Under the pieces are notes generated by a model. The model was not told where the DNA came from, ran no database searches, and saw only the letters and a program-made list of their open reading frames with translations. A stretch of 53,267 bases of DNA, from contig QQNE01000016.1 in the NCBI GenBank assembly GCA_003402735.1, forward strand, positions 1 to 53,267. The letters run 5' to 3'. Within the stretch, counting starts at the first letter, position 1, and each line of letters begins with the position of its first letter. This DNA is from Verrucomicrobiota bacterium. GTDB lineage: Bacteria; Verrucomicrobiota; Verrucomicrobiia; Verrucomicrobiales; DEV007. The position numbers and the translations under genes are program-made. Positions 44,525 through 53,267 of this stretch are shown here, one piece after another.

Positions 44525-47500
44525 ATGACCCCGATGAATCGACTCCTCCACGCCATCCCTGTTCTCCCTTTGGCGACAGCCGTTCTTGGGCTGCCTCTCT
44601 GTGGATTTGCCGCCGAAAGCCCCGCTCCGTCCAAAGGCCCCGTCAGCTATTACAAGGAAGTCCGTCCTGCACTCCAGGCCAAGTGCATGGGTTGCCACCA
44701 ACCCGCCAAGGCCAAGGGCGATTACGTGATGACCACCTTTGCCCAGCTGTTGGCCGGTGGTGAAAGTGGTGCCGCCATCAAGGCCCACCGCCCCGCCGAG
44801 AGTCTTCTGATCCAGCAAATCACCCCGGTCGATGGCAAATCCGAGATGCCGCCCAAGGGCGAACCCCTCTCGTCGGATGAGGTCGCCCTGGTCAGTCGCT
44901 GGATTTCAGAGGGAGCCAAGGACGACACCCCGTCCAATGCCGTGGAACGCTACACCCCGGACCATCCGCCCATTTACGCCAAGCCTCCGGTGATTTCCGC
45001 ACTGGACTTCTCACCGGATGGCAAGCTCCTCGCGATCGCGGGCTTTCACGAGGTCCTGCTCCACCACGCCGACGGCTCCGGGCTGGTCGCCCGATTGGTG
45101 GGCCTTTCCGAACGGATCCAGAGCATCGAGTTCTCTCCGGACGGGACCCAGCTGGCGGTGGCCGGCGGGTTGCCGGAGCGGATGGGGGAACTGCAGATTT
45201 GGGACGTGGCCAAGCGGAGCCTCAAGGTCTCGGTCCCGGCAGGTTACGACACCATCTACGGGGCCAGCTGGACTCCGGATGGAAAACTCATCGCCTTCGG
45301 CATGCCCGACAACAGCGTTCGGGCCGTCAAAGCGGAAAATGGGGAGCAGGTCCTCTTCATGGGCGGTCACAATGACTGGGTCCTGGACACCGTGTTTGCC
45401 CACAGCGGCACCCAGCTGATTTCGGTGGCCCGGGACATGTCGGCCAAACTCACGGAGGTCGCGACGGAGCGGTTCATCGACAACATCACCTCCATCACTC
45501 CGGGAGCTCTGCGGGGCGGAATCGCCACCGTGACTCTTCACCCCACCGCCGATCACATTCTCGTCGGCGGTTCCGACGGCATTCCACAAATTTATCGGAC
45601 CAAGCGCGAGACCGCCCGGAAGATCGGGGACAACGCCAACCTGATCCGAAAATACCCGGCCATGGAGGGTCGGATCTGGGCCGCGGCATTTCGACCCGAC
45701 GGCAAGAGTTTCGCCGCAGGTTCAAGTCTCGACGCTCGGGGCTCGGTCCACTTCTACCGCTCGGATTACGACGCCACGTTGACCCCCGAACTGAAAAAAG
45801 CCATGGAGCAGGCCAACGTTCGCCCCGGCTCTCCCGAATACAAACTCATCGAGGAGTTCCAGACAAGAGGTGCTGAGCAGACCGGAGCGTTGAAGCTCGA
45901 TTCCGCCGTGTATGCCCTGGCCTGGAGTCCCGACTCCTCCACAGTGGTCGCCGCCGGTGCCGACGGCAAGTTGCGGTTCATTGATCCATCCACCGCCCGG
46001 GTGACCAAGGAACTCGTGCCGGTCGAAGTCACCGCCGCCTTGGTGGATGAGAAGCGGACCAACGCGGACAAGCATCCGACCGCTCCCGAGGAGAAACCGG
46101 TCGCCACGCCGATCGCCTCCCTGGAGGTCTCACCCTCCCAGGTTCGCATTGACGGGCCCACTCGTTACAACCAATTGGTCGTCACCGCCGTGGCCGGAGA
46201 TGGCCGGAGATTCGACGTCACCCGAAGCGCGAAGTTCCAACCCGCCGCCGCTTTGGTGCAACTGACCGCTCGAGGCAAGGTGCTCCCGGTCAAGGATGGG
46301 TCGACCACGCTCCGGGTAGCTTATGGGACGACAAATGTCGATCTCCCCGTCCTCGTCTCCGGTTCCTCCCAGGCTTTCCATCCGGATTGGGTCCGCGATG
46401 TCAACCCGGTGATCAGCCGGATGGGCTGCAACATGGGAACCTGCCACGGTGCCCAGGACGGCAAGGACGGCTTCAAGCTCTCCCTTCGCGGATATGATCC
46501 GTTTTACGATGTGCGCGCCTTCACGGACGACCTCATCAGCCGCCGCGTGAACTATGCCTCTCCGGACGATTCCCTGATGCTCCTGAAGATGACAGGAGCC
46601 GTGCCGCACGAGGGCGGCCAAGTCGCCATTCAGAACTCCACGTATTACCGCGTCGTGCGCGACTGGATCTCCCAGGGAGCACGTCTGAATCCATCCTCCG
46701 CCAAGGTCGTCTCCATTGAGATCTTCCCGAAAAATCCGGTGATTGAAGAGATTGGCAGTCGTCAGCAGATCCGGGTCGAGGCGGTCTTCGCGGATGGATC
46801 TCGCCGGGACGTCACCACCGAAGCCTTCGTGGAGAGCGGCAGCAGCGAGGTGGCCACCCATGACCCGCACGCCCTCATCACCACGGTCCGGCGCGGCGAA
46901 GCCCCCATCCTGGCCCGATACGAGGGGGCCTATGCGGCGACCACTCTCACGGTGATGGGCAACCGGGATGGCTTTGTCTGGAAGGATGCGGCCCCAAACA
47001 ACAGGATCGACGAGCTTGCCGCCGCCAAATGGAAGCGGCTCAAGATTCAGCCCAGCGAGCTTTGCACCGACACCGAGTTCATCCGCCGGATCACCCTGGA
47101 CCTCACCGGCCTGCCTCCCTCGCCGGCCTCGGTCCGCGCCTTTGAAGCCGATCCGTCCCCCCAACGGGAGAAGCGCGACCGGCTCATTGACACCTTGATC
47201 GGTTCGCCCGAGTTCGTGGATCACTGGACCAACAAGTGGTCCGACATGCTCCAGGTGAACTCGAAGTTCCTCGGTTCCGAGGGAGCCAAACTGTTCCGCG
47301 ACTGGATCCGCGCCGAAGTGGCGGCCAACACGCCCTACGACAAACTTGTTTACCGCATCCTCACCGCCACCGGATCCAACAAGGAAAACCCGGCTGCCGC
47401 CTACTACAAGATTCTCCGCACGCCGGAGAACATCATGGAGAACACCACCCATCTGTTCCTGGCGACTCGCTTCAACTGCAACAAGTGCCATGACCATCCC

Positions 47501-49669
47501 TTTGAACGGTGGACCCAGGATCAATATTTCGAGACGGCTGCTTACTTCGCCCAAGTCGAACTGAAGCGGGACACGAAGAATGCGCCCAACCAGTCGATCG
47601 GTGCCTCCGCGGTGGACGAGGCCAAACCGCTCTACGAGATCGTCAGCGACGCTGCCACCGGTGATCTGAAGCACGGTCGCACCGGGCTGGTGGAGGCTCC
47701 AGACTTTCCATTCGACGCCACCTTGGCGCCCGTCAGCTTCCGGACCCCGGAAAAACCCTCGCGGCGCGAATCCCTGGCCGCCTGGATGACCAGTTCCGAC
47801 AATCCCTATTTTGCCCTCAGCTATGCCAACCGCATCTGGGGATATCTCCTGGGGACCGGGATCATTGAGCCGCTCGACGATATCCGGGCCGGCAATCCCC
47901 CGTCGAATCCTGAGCTGTTGCAGTGGTTGACGCGCCATTTCGTGGAAAGCGGGTTCAATGTGCGCGATCTCATGGCCACGATTTGCAAGTCGCGGACCTA
48001 CCAGCTTTCGATTGCCGCCAATCGCTGGAATGAGGATGACGAGACGAACTTCTCCCGAGCCAAGGCCAAGCGCCTCCCGGCCGAGGTTCTCTACGATTCC
48101 ATCTACGCCGCCACGGGAGCTACGCCGGACATTCCCGGGGCCGGTCGGGGAGTTCGAGCCAGCCAGCTGCCCGATGCCCAGATCGACTTGAAATCCGGGT
48201 TCCTGGCCAATCTCGGGCGTCCGGTCCGGGAGAGCGCCTGCGAATGCGAACGCAGCGCCGACCTCCAGATGAGCGCCGTCATGGCGTTCCTTTCCGGCCC
48301 TGCGATCAGCGATGCGATCGAGGCCAAGGATGGGGGCCTGGTTCGGCTCGCGGCCACCCAACCTGACGACCAGAAGCTCATTGAGGAGATTTACTACCGG
48401 GTTCTCGGACGTGCGCCGCGTCCCGACGAGGTGAAGACCGCTCTGGGGAATATCTCCGCCGTCTCCCGCGATCATCAGTCCCTCCAGGGTATGCTCGCTG
48501 ATCGTGAGAAGTGGTGGGTCCCGGTGGAGGCGTCACTTGAGGAAGCCCGTCTCAAGGGCGTGGTCGATGCCTCTTCCGCTCTGGACGCCTACGTGCCCCA
48601 ATGGCAGGAAAAGCAGCAGAAGGCCGAGGCGGCCCGCCAATCCCGGCTCGATGCCGCCCGCAAGGATTTGGCGGCCTACACCGCGACTCTCCCCTCCCTC
48701 ATGGCCGCTTGGGAAGCGACCGTGCCCGCGGAGAGTCTGGTGACCCGGTGGCAACCACTGATCCCGGTCACGGCCAAGTCAACGTCCCCGGCCATCGGAG
48801 TGAAAGTCGGCGAGGATGGAAGCGTCCTCGCTTCCGCCCTCAATCCGAGCCAAAACCTGGCCACGGATTACACCTTGGAATTCAATGCCCCCGCCAATGG
48901 GCTTCGCTCCGTCACCGGTCTGGCGATCGAGGCCATGCCCCACGCCAGCCTGCCCGGTTTTGGTCCTGGCCTGGACGAGAACGGGAACTTCGTGGTGACA
49001 GAAGTGGAGTTGGAGTCTGCGACCGCCGCCGCTCCCAAACAGTTCGCGAAGGTCAAACTCGCCATGGTTCGCGTCGATCACATCCAGGGCGGATTCAATG
49101 CCCAACTGGCCATCGACGGAAATCCCGGAAACCAAAACGCTTGGGCCATCGCCGGCAAGGAGCGCCTTCCGCACCTCGCCAGGTTCTCCCTTCAGAAGCC
49201 TCTGGCCCTGCCCACCGGAACCAAGTTGCGGTTGAAAATCTCCTGTCGTTATGGCGGCGGTGATTATCCTCTGGGACATTTCGCCGTCCGCCTCACCGAC
49301 AGTGCGCAACCCCTGGAAGCAGGTCTCCCCTCCACGGTGGCCTCCATCCTCGAGCAACCTGCAGGCGCTCGGGGCGCCAACGATCCAGCCGTGCTCAAGG
49401 CGCATTTCACCCGCACCAATCCCGCGTGGCTCAAGCGGACTTTCGCCGTGGCCAAGGAAGAACGTCCCTTGCCCGCCGACCCAGTCATGATCAACCTCAA
49501 GGCAAAGCTCGCCGAGGCACGCGCTCCCATTCGCCTCGACGCCCAACTCCGCCAGTTGCGCCAGGATTACGACCAATCGACGCTCCAAGCCAAAAATGTC
49601 CGCCTGACTGCGGCACAAGATCTCACTTGGGCCTTGATCAACAACCCTGAGTTTCTCTTCAACCACTAA
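44525..49669 (+). CDS. Giant multi-haem PSCyt1-WD40-DUF1549-DUF1553 exported protein
   Basis: 1,714 residues. Signal peptide near [17 protein letters not shown], then a cytochrome-like PSCyt1 segment with CMGCH (Cys54-His58). A WD40-like beta propeller follows (about residues 155-495, repeats such as [15 protein letters not shown] and [15 protein letters not shown]). Two Ig-like BIG2-type regions flank a CNMGTCH motif (C-x4-C-H, about residues 635-641). DUF1549 (PSCyt2) spans roughly 845-1045 with CNKCH at about 985-989, DUF1553 about 1105-1345, then a C-terminal region with a coiled coil. All parts are known as separate modules of PVC bacteria; here they form one protein. DUF1501 follows 13 bp downstream. 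Start codon is the ATG at 44525 (44534 also possible). Confidence 0.88.
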   Translation: MTPMNRLLHAIPVLPLATAVLGLPLCGFAAESPAPSKGPVSYYKEVRPALQAKCMGCHQPAKAKGDYVMTTFAQLLAGGESGAAIKAHRPAESLLIQQITPVDGKSEMPPKGEPLSSDEVALVSRWISEGAKDDTPSNAVERYTPDHPPIYAKPPVISALDFSPDGKLLAIAGFHEVLLHHADGSGLVARLVGLSERIQSIEFSPDGTQLAVAGGLPERMGELQIWDVAKRSLKVSVPAGYDTIYGASWTPDGKLIAFGMPDNSVRAVKAENGEQVLFMGGHNDWVLDTVFAHSGTQLISVARDMSAKLTEVATERFIDNITSITPGALRGGIATVTLHPTADHILVGGSDGIPQIYRTKRETARKIGDNANLIRKYPAMEGRIWAAAFRPDGKSFAAGSSLDARGSVHFYRSDYDATLTPELKKAMEQANVRPGSPEYKLIEEFQTRGAEQTGALKLDSAVYALAWSPDSSTVVAAGADGKLRFIDPSTARVTKELVPVEVTAALVDEKRTNADKHPTAPEEKPVATPIASLEVSPSQVRIDGPTRYNQLVVTAVAGDGRRFDVTRSAKFQPAAALVQLTARGKVLPVKDGSTTLRVAYGTTNVDLPVLVSGSSQAFHPDWVRDVNPVISRMGCNMGTCHGAQDGKDGFKLSLRGYDPFYDVRAFTDDLISRRVNYASPDDSLMLLKMTGAVPHEGGQVAIQNSTYYRVVRDWISQGARLNPSSAKVVSIEIFPKNPVIEEIGSRQQIRVEAVFADGSRRDVTTEAFVESGSSEVATHDPHALITTVRRGEAPILARYEGAYAATTLTVMGNRDGFVWKDAAPNNRIDELAAAKWKRLKIQPSELCTDTEFIRRITLDLTGLPPSPASVRAFEADPSPQREKRDRLIDTLIGSPEFVDHWTNKWSDMLQVNSKFLGSEGAKLFRDWIRAEVAANTPYDKLVYRILTATGSNKENPAAAYYKILRTPENIMENTTHLFLATRFNCNKCHDHPFERWTQDQYFETAAYFAQVELKRDTKNAPNQSIGASAVDEAKPLYEIVSDAATGDLKHGRTGLVEAPDFPFDATLAPVSFRTPEKPSRRESLAAWMTSSDNPYFALSYANRIWGYLLGTGIIEPLDDIRAGNPPSNPELLQWLTRHFVESGFNVRDLMATICKSRTYQLSIAANRWNEDDETNFSRAKAKRLPAEVLYDSIYAATGATPDIPGAGRGVRASQLPDAQIDLKSGFLANLGRPVRESACECERSADLQMSAVMAFLSGPAISDAIEAKDGGLVRLAATQPDDQKLIEEIYYRVLGRAPRPDEVKTALGNISAVSRDHQSLQGMLADREKWWVPVEASLEEARLKGVVDASSALDAYVPQWQEKQQKAEAARQSRLDAARKDLAAYTATLPSLMAAWEATVPAESLVTRWQPLIPVTAKSTSPAIGVKVGEDGSVLASALNPSQNLATDYTLEFNAPANGLRSVTGLAIEAMPHASLPGFGPGLDENGNFVVTEVELESATAAAPKQFAKVKLAMVRVDHIQGGFNAQLAIDGNPGNQNAWAIAGKERLPHLARFSLQKPLALPTGTKLRLKISCRYGGGDYPLGHFAVRLTDSAQPLEAGLPSTVASILEQPAGARGANDPAVLKAHFTRTNPAWLKRTFAVAKEERPLPADPVMINLKAKLAEARAPIRLDAQLRQLRQDYDQSTLQAKNVRLTAAQDLTWALINNPEFLFNH

Positions 49670-49682
49670 CCGATTCCACCCT

Positions 49683-51152
49683 ATGTTCCGTATCGCTGGT
49701 CCCACCGCCAAAGACCTCTGTGATCCCCACCTCAAGCCGTCCCGCCGCGATTTCTTCCGCGTCGGGGGGGCCGGCATGCTGGGCATGACTCTCAACAATC
49801 TCCTGGCCGCCCAATCCGCCAGCGCCTCGTCCTCCCTCGTCGGTTCCCCCGGCTGGGGCAAGGCCAAGAGCGTCATCATGGTCTATCTGCAAGGGGGTCC
49901 GAGCCACATCGACCTTTGGGATCCCAAGCCCGATGCTCCTGACAACGTCCGTTCCATTTTCAAGAGCATCCCCACGGCGGTTGACGGTCTGCAGTTCACC
50001 GAAATCCTGCCGCGTCTCGCCAAAGTCACGGACAAGTTCACCACGATCCATTCGATGAGCTACACTCCGGTGGGTCTCTTCAACCACACCGCCGCGATCT
50101 ACCAAATCATGACCGGCTACACGACCGACAAGGTCAGTCCCTCCGGTCAGTTGGAACCTCCCACGCCCAAGGATTTCCCCAATTTCGGCTCCAACATCAT
50201 CCGTCTCAAACCTGCCGAGGAACCCATGCTCCCCTTCGTTGTCCTGCCTCGGCCCCTTCAGGAATCGGGCGTCATCAACAAGGGCGGAACTGCCGGATTC
50301 CTCGGCAAGGCGTTCGATCCTTATTACCTCTTCCCGGACGGGGACGACATGAACATGGGCAAGCTCAACTCCGTGAAGGTGGACGACTTGCAGCTTCGCC
50401 CCGAAGTGTTCTCGCTTCGCCTGCAACGGCGCGCCCGCCTGCGCGAGGCCCTCGACGCCCAGATGTCCGCCGTCGACAAGGCCGTGGCCCGCTACAATCT
50501 GGACGAATATTATGACCAAGCCCTGAACCTCATCGTTTCCGGTCGGGCCCGCCAAGCCTTCGACATCGATTCCGAGGATCTCAAGATGCGCGATGCCTAC
50601 GGTCGCAACACCTTCGGGCAGAGCTGCCTTCTGGCCCGCCGCTTGGTTGAGGCCGGGACCAAAGTCGTCGAGGTCATCTGGCCCAAGGTGGCGAACTCCG
50701 ACAACCACAGCTGGGACCACCACACCGGTCTTCCCAAGCGAATGAAGGATCAGTCCGGTCCAATGCTTGATCAGGGCCTTTCCACCCTCTTCACCGATCT
50801 CGACGAACGCGGCTTGCTCGACGAGACACTGGTCGTTGCCATCGGCGAGTTCGGACGCAGTCCGGAAAAAGGTGTCTCCACCAGCGGCAACGGAAATAGC
50901 AGTGATGGTCGGGATCACTGGCCTTACTGTTACACCTCGATCATCGGCGGCGCCGGCGTGAAGAGAGGGGCGGTTCACGGCAAGTCTGACAAGACCGGTT
51001 CCGCCCCGGTGGAAGCCGCGGTTCATCCCCGGGAAATCCTCGCCACCATCTACCACGCGATGGCCATCGATCCAGAGACCATCGTCTACAATCACCTCAA
51101 CCAGCCGCGTGAACTGGTCAAGGCCCAGGCCGTGACTTCCTTCTTCGCGTGA
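49683..51152 (+). CDS. DUF1501 protein with Tat signal
   Basis: 489 residues. Tat-type signal [16 protein letters not shown], then the family core: [68 protein letters not shown], and [11 protein letters not shown] with [11 protein letters not shown]1501 proteins belong to the alkaline-phosphatase/sulfatase-like superfamily, function unknown, and usually accompany DUF1549/DUF1553 genes, as here. The TGA overlaps the next GTG start. Confidence 0.95.
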   Translation: MFRIAGPTAKDLCDPHLKPSRRDFFRVGGAGMLGMTLNNLLAAQSASASSSLVGSPGWGKAKSVIMVYLQGGPSHIDLWDPKPDAPDNVRSIFKSIPTAVDGLQFTEILPRLAKVTDKFTTIHSMSYTPVGLFNHTAAIYQIMTGYTTDKVSPSGQLEPPTPKDFPNFGSNIIRLKPAEEPMLPFVVLPRPLQESGVINKGGTAGFLGKAFDPYYLFPDGDDMNMGKLNSVKVDDLQLRPEVFSLRLQRRARLREALDAQMSAVDKAVARYNLDEYYDQALNLIVSGRARQAFDIDSEDLKMRDAYGRNTFGQSCLLARRLVEAGTKVVEVIWPKVANSDNHSWDHHTGLPKRMKDQSGPMLDQGLSTLFTDLDERGLLDETLVVAIGEFGRSPEKGVSTSGNGNSSDGRDHWPYCYTSIIGGAGVKRGAVHGKSDKTGSAPVEAAVHPREILATIYHAMAIDPETIVYNHLNQPRELVKAQAVTSFFA

Positions 51153-51715
51153 ATCCGAGTCGGTTCGCTCTCGTCGCTCTGGTCCTGCTCCTGGCCAGCG
51201 GCTCCCTTCGGGCGGAGCCGCTCGCATTCAAAGCGGTTGATGGCAAGACGGTTCAACCGTTCGAACTTGCCGGGAAAAAAGCCTCGGTTCTCTTTTTCGT
51301 ATCCCCCTACTGTCCGACCTCAAACAACTTCATGCCGGAGATCAACTCCATCATGAAGGAATATCAGGATCGCTTCGCCTTTTTCGTGGTCGAGGCGGAG
51401 CCCGGCCTGCAACTCACCGATGTCCTGCGCCACATCGAAATCTCCGCCATTTCCGCTCCCGTTCTTCTGGAGGGGGCCATCGGATTGGCGAAGCAAACCG
51501 GTGCCACCATCACCCCGGAGGCGGTGGTCTTGGGAGAGCGCGGCGCCAAACTCTATCGGGGACGAATCAATGACTACTACTTGACTCCGACCCGAAAGCA
51601 GAAGCAACCCACCACCCGCGACCTTCGCGATGCGCTCGATGCCATTCTGGCCGGGCAACCGATTGCCTCCCCCGCCATCCCCGCCGCGGGTTGCAAAATC
51701 AGCGGTCTGGAGTAA
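51149..51715 (+). CDS. Secreted redoxin (AhpC/TSA, thioredoxin-like)
   Basis: 188 residues, GTG start overlapping the DUF1501 stop. Signal peptide ([17 protein letters not shown]), then a thioredoxin fold with [10 protein letters not shown] in place of a CxxC motif, so it has only one cysteine there, and a C-terminal GCKISGLE with a further Cys. Proteins of this kind are common next to PSCyt proteins in PVC bacteria; they may maintain haem-binding cysteines or act as peroxiredoxin-like enzymes (inference). Confidence 0.82.
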   Translation: MNPSRFALVALVLLLASGSLRAEPLAFKAVDGKTVQPFELAGKKASVLFFVSPYCPTSNNFMPEINSIMKEYQDRFAFFVVEAEPGLQLTDVLRHIEISAISAPVLLEGAIGLAKQTGATITPEAVVLGERGAKLYRGRINDYYLTPTRKQKQPTTRDLRDALDAILAGQPIASPAIPAAGCKISGLE

Positions 51716-51763
51716 GCGATCAGGTTTCTCTGGCGCCCCAGAGCCCATGCGTTACGGTCTGTT

Positions 51764-52288
51764 GTGAGACACGCCGTATACGCCGGAAGCTTCGACCCGA
51801 TCACCAACGGTCACCTCTGGATCGTGGAACAGGCGCGCAGTTTGTTCGACAGGCTCACGGTGGCCATCGGCTACAATCCTGACAAAAACAACACGTTCTC
51901 CCTGTCCACCCGCCTCCAGCTCCTCCGGGATTCCATCCCATCAGCTGAAGGCGTTGAGATCGCCCATTTCGATCATCGTTATCTGGTCGATTACGCTGCC
52001 GAGATCGGTGCCCAATACATCGTCCGCGGCATCCGCTCTCCTTCGGACTATGAATACGAACACGTCATGCGGCAGATCAACGAGGACATCCGCCCGGAGA
52101 TTGCCACGATTTTCCTGATGCCCTCGCGCGCCGTGGCCGAAGTCAGCTCCAGCATGGTCAAATCCCTGGTCGGTCCGCAGGGATGGGAATCCCAAGTCCG
52201 CCGATACGTTCCGGAACCTGTCTTCGAACTGCTCCGCCTTCACCACGAACAACACCATTCCTGGTCCATCCCCCAAATGGAAGTCTAG
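51764..52288 (+). CDS. coaD: Phosphopantetheine adenylyltransferase CoaD
   Basis: 174 residues, GTG start. YAGSFDPITNGHLWI contains the TxGH nucleotidyltransferase motif; RGIRSPSDYEYE and MPSRAVAEVSSSMVKSL match the substrate and ATP loop of CoaD. It makes dephospho-CoA from phosphopantetheine and ATP. 48 bp after the redoxin gene, so it may share its transcript. Confidence 0.94.
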   Translation: MRHAVYAGSFDPITNGHLWIVEQARSLFDRLTVAIGYNPDKNNTFSLSTRLQLLRDSIPSAEGVEIAHFDHRYLVDYAAEIGAQYIVRGIRSPSDYEYEHVMRQINEDIRPEIATIFLMPSRAVAEVSSSMVKSLVGPQGWESQVRRYVPEPVFELLRLHHEQHHSWSIPQMEV

Positions 52289-53267
52289 TGGCCCGTCAAC
52301 ATGGATCTGATCGATGCTTGGCGGTCCTTTTGGCCCTGACCTGCGTTGCTCGTTGGTTGGTTGGTTGTGTTCGCACAGCCGCCCGCCTCGCGCCTTGGTC
52401 AGAGCCAAAACTCCACGCAAATCATTCGTCATCTCAATACTGACGGGCCGCTAATGTAGCCCACCCAACATTCTGCATTTTATGGTTTTTTTGCTTCAGG
52501 CAGGGAAACCAGCCGCTACGCGTTTCTTTTTCGAGGGACGCAGGCTTTCCCGCAACTTCGGCGTTGCTCGTCGCTCAATGGGCCCGCTCAGCTCCCTCCT
52601 CGCACCTTGAATTTGCAGAAAATCCTGCGCCCCATAAAACGCATTCTGCTGGACGGGCCACACTAATGATCCACCCAGCCGAAATGGAAGTCACCTTCCG
52701 GCACTTTTGACGGCCGCCTGCGTGGTCCGTCGGCACGTCAGGACCGCACAACTGCCCGCCTCGCGCTGTGGCGGCAGCCAATCCTCCGCGGAATTTGCGC
52801 CATTCGTTTCGGCACCTGTTGAAAGGTTCCGCGACGCCGCGAAGGATTTTGTTTTGGGAGAACAATGAGCCGTCGGAGTTTGGCCTCTCGCAACTTCCGA
52901 AAGTCCGTCCCTTCGGACGCAAGTCCCTGCAGCGCATGGCCGCGCTGTGCCGCATCAACCGACGGACACAAAACGCTGGCAGCGTGCAAAACCACCAGAC
53001 GAGGCTACCGCTCTCAGTTGGTCAGACCGCTATCCGCAGAACAGAAACCCCTCAACAAACTTCAGGGCACCACGAAGGAGTTTTTCGGGCGTTGCCGGCA
53101 ATTTCGGTTTGAAGGTTCGGAGTTTCGTTGCGCAGGCCCCAAAAAACCCGTCCCAGCAAACGCAAGATTTCAAAGCACGGGGCAGCGTTGCTCCTAAGAA
53201 ACCACACCCGATCCCCGATCCCCGATCCCCGATCCCCGATCACCGAACCCCGATCCCCCCACCCCCA
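52289..53267. repeat. Gene-free region of degenerate dispersed repeats
   Basis: 979 bp with no credible gene. A block near 52340-52435 and another near 52730-52815 are related: both read GCGCGAGGCGGGC followed by an A/G-rich stretch on the minus strand, and GACGGGCC with CTAATG and CACCCA recurs at about 52443-52470 and 52655-52680. A GGTTGGTTGGTT run lies near 52352. A 22-nt unit at 52828-52849 is an inverted copy of the left part of the hairpin at 11296. Confidence 0.6.
53208..53258. repeat. GATCCCC heptamer tandem array
   Basis: Five to six copies of a 7-bp unit (CGATCCC / GATCCCC), with two degenerate units (GATCACC, GAACCCC) near the end. It runs to the edge of the window, so its full length is unknown. 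Confidence 0.85.

Noticed and set aside
46130-48475. 781-codon frame antisense to the DUF1549/DUF1553 gene
   Set aside because: Shadow of the real gene; composition (Gly/Arg/Asp-rich) does not resemble a protein family.
52575-52958. 127-codon minus-strand frame
   Set aside because: Lies in the repeat region, shows no family and mixed low-complexity composition; probably translated repeats.
1-53267. CRISPR arrays, rRNA genes, integrases
   Set aside because: No regularly spaced repeats, rRNA core sequence or recombinase motif was seen in the window.

Overview
The window is GC-rich, densely packed Gram-negative DNA. Its gene content points to a member of the Verrucomicrobiota or a close PVC relative. 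It encodes lipid A enzymes (LpxI rather than LpxH, and LpxB). It also holds the PSCyt/DUF1549/DUF1553 plus DUF1501 gene pair that is abundant in Planctomycetes and Verrucomicrobia, two Tat-exported sugar-isomerase-like TIM barrels, a sulfatase homologue, a glucuronoyl-esterase-like protein and the long form of PurF. There is no rRNA, no CRISPR array and no recognisable intact insertion sequence. One tRNA gene, tRNA-Pro(GGG), is present. The lineage is an inference from gene families, not from a marker-gene comparison.

Left third (1-18.3 kb): a truncated photolyase (-) diverges from an lpxI / Gfo-Idh-MocA / lpxB operon (+). Next come an exported unknown, a LON-domain protein, and an overlapping minus-strand operon of creatininase, MFS transporter and class V aminotransferase. 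These are followed by a HAD phosphatase, a DUF3467-like protein, serA, a CE15-like esterase, a von Willebrand A protein, two consecutive Cys/Met-metabolism PLP enzymes and a GT4 glycosyltransferase. A 12-bp-stem hairpin separates serA from the convergent esterase.

Middle (18.3-35.8 kb): a lower-GC two-gene cassette (ParA-like ATPase plus a 153-aa unknown) sits before uvrA. After uvrA come a styrene-oxide-isomerase/hydroxylaminobenzene-mutase-like membrane protein and an EF-hand alpha/beta-hydrolase flanked by imperfect direct repeats. A surface-glycan locus follows: wecB, polysaccharide deacetylase, DPM1-like GT2 and FAD oxidoreductase on +, facing gtrA and a GT39-like membrane glycosyltransferase on -. 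GT2, GtrA and GT39 together have the parts of a Gtr-type polyprenyl-phosphate-sugar glycosylation system. Housekeeping and metabolic genes follow (yceH, TIM barrel, MBL hydrolase, lgt).

Right third (35.8-53.3 kb): long-form purF, DUF3754, VF530, yciB, a second Tat TIM barrel, tRNA-Pro, a 2-Cys peroxiredoxin, a sulfatase homologue that has lost its catalytic residues, a PP2C phosphatase, a 1,714-aa multi-haem/WD40/DUF1549/DUF1553 protein in an operon with DUF1501 and a redoxin, then coaD. The last ~980 bp are gene-free and made of degenerate dispersed repeats, ending in a GATCCCC heptamer array.

The most unusual items are the ParA/153-aa cassette, the giant cytochrome-WD40 fusion with its two operon partners, the catalytically dead sulfatase homologue divergent from a PP2C phosphatase, and the Gtr-like glycan module. 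All functional statements come from motifs read by eye. No database search was run.
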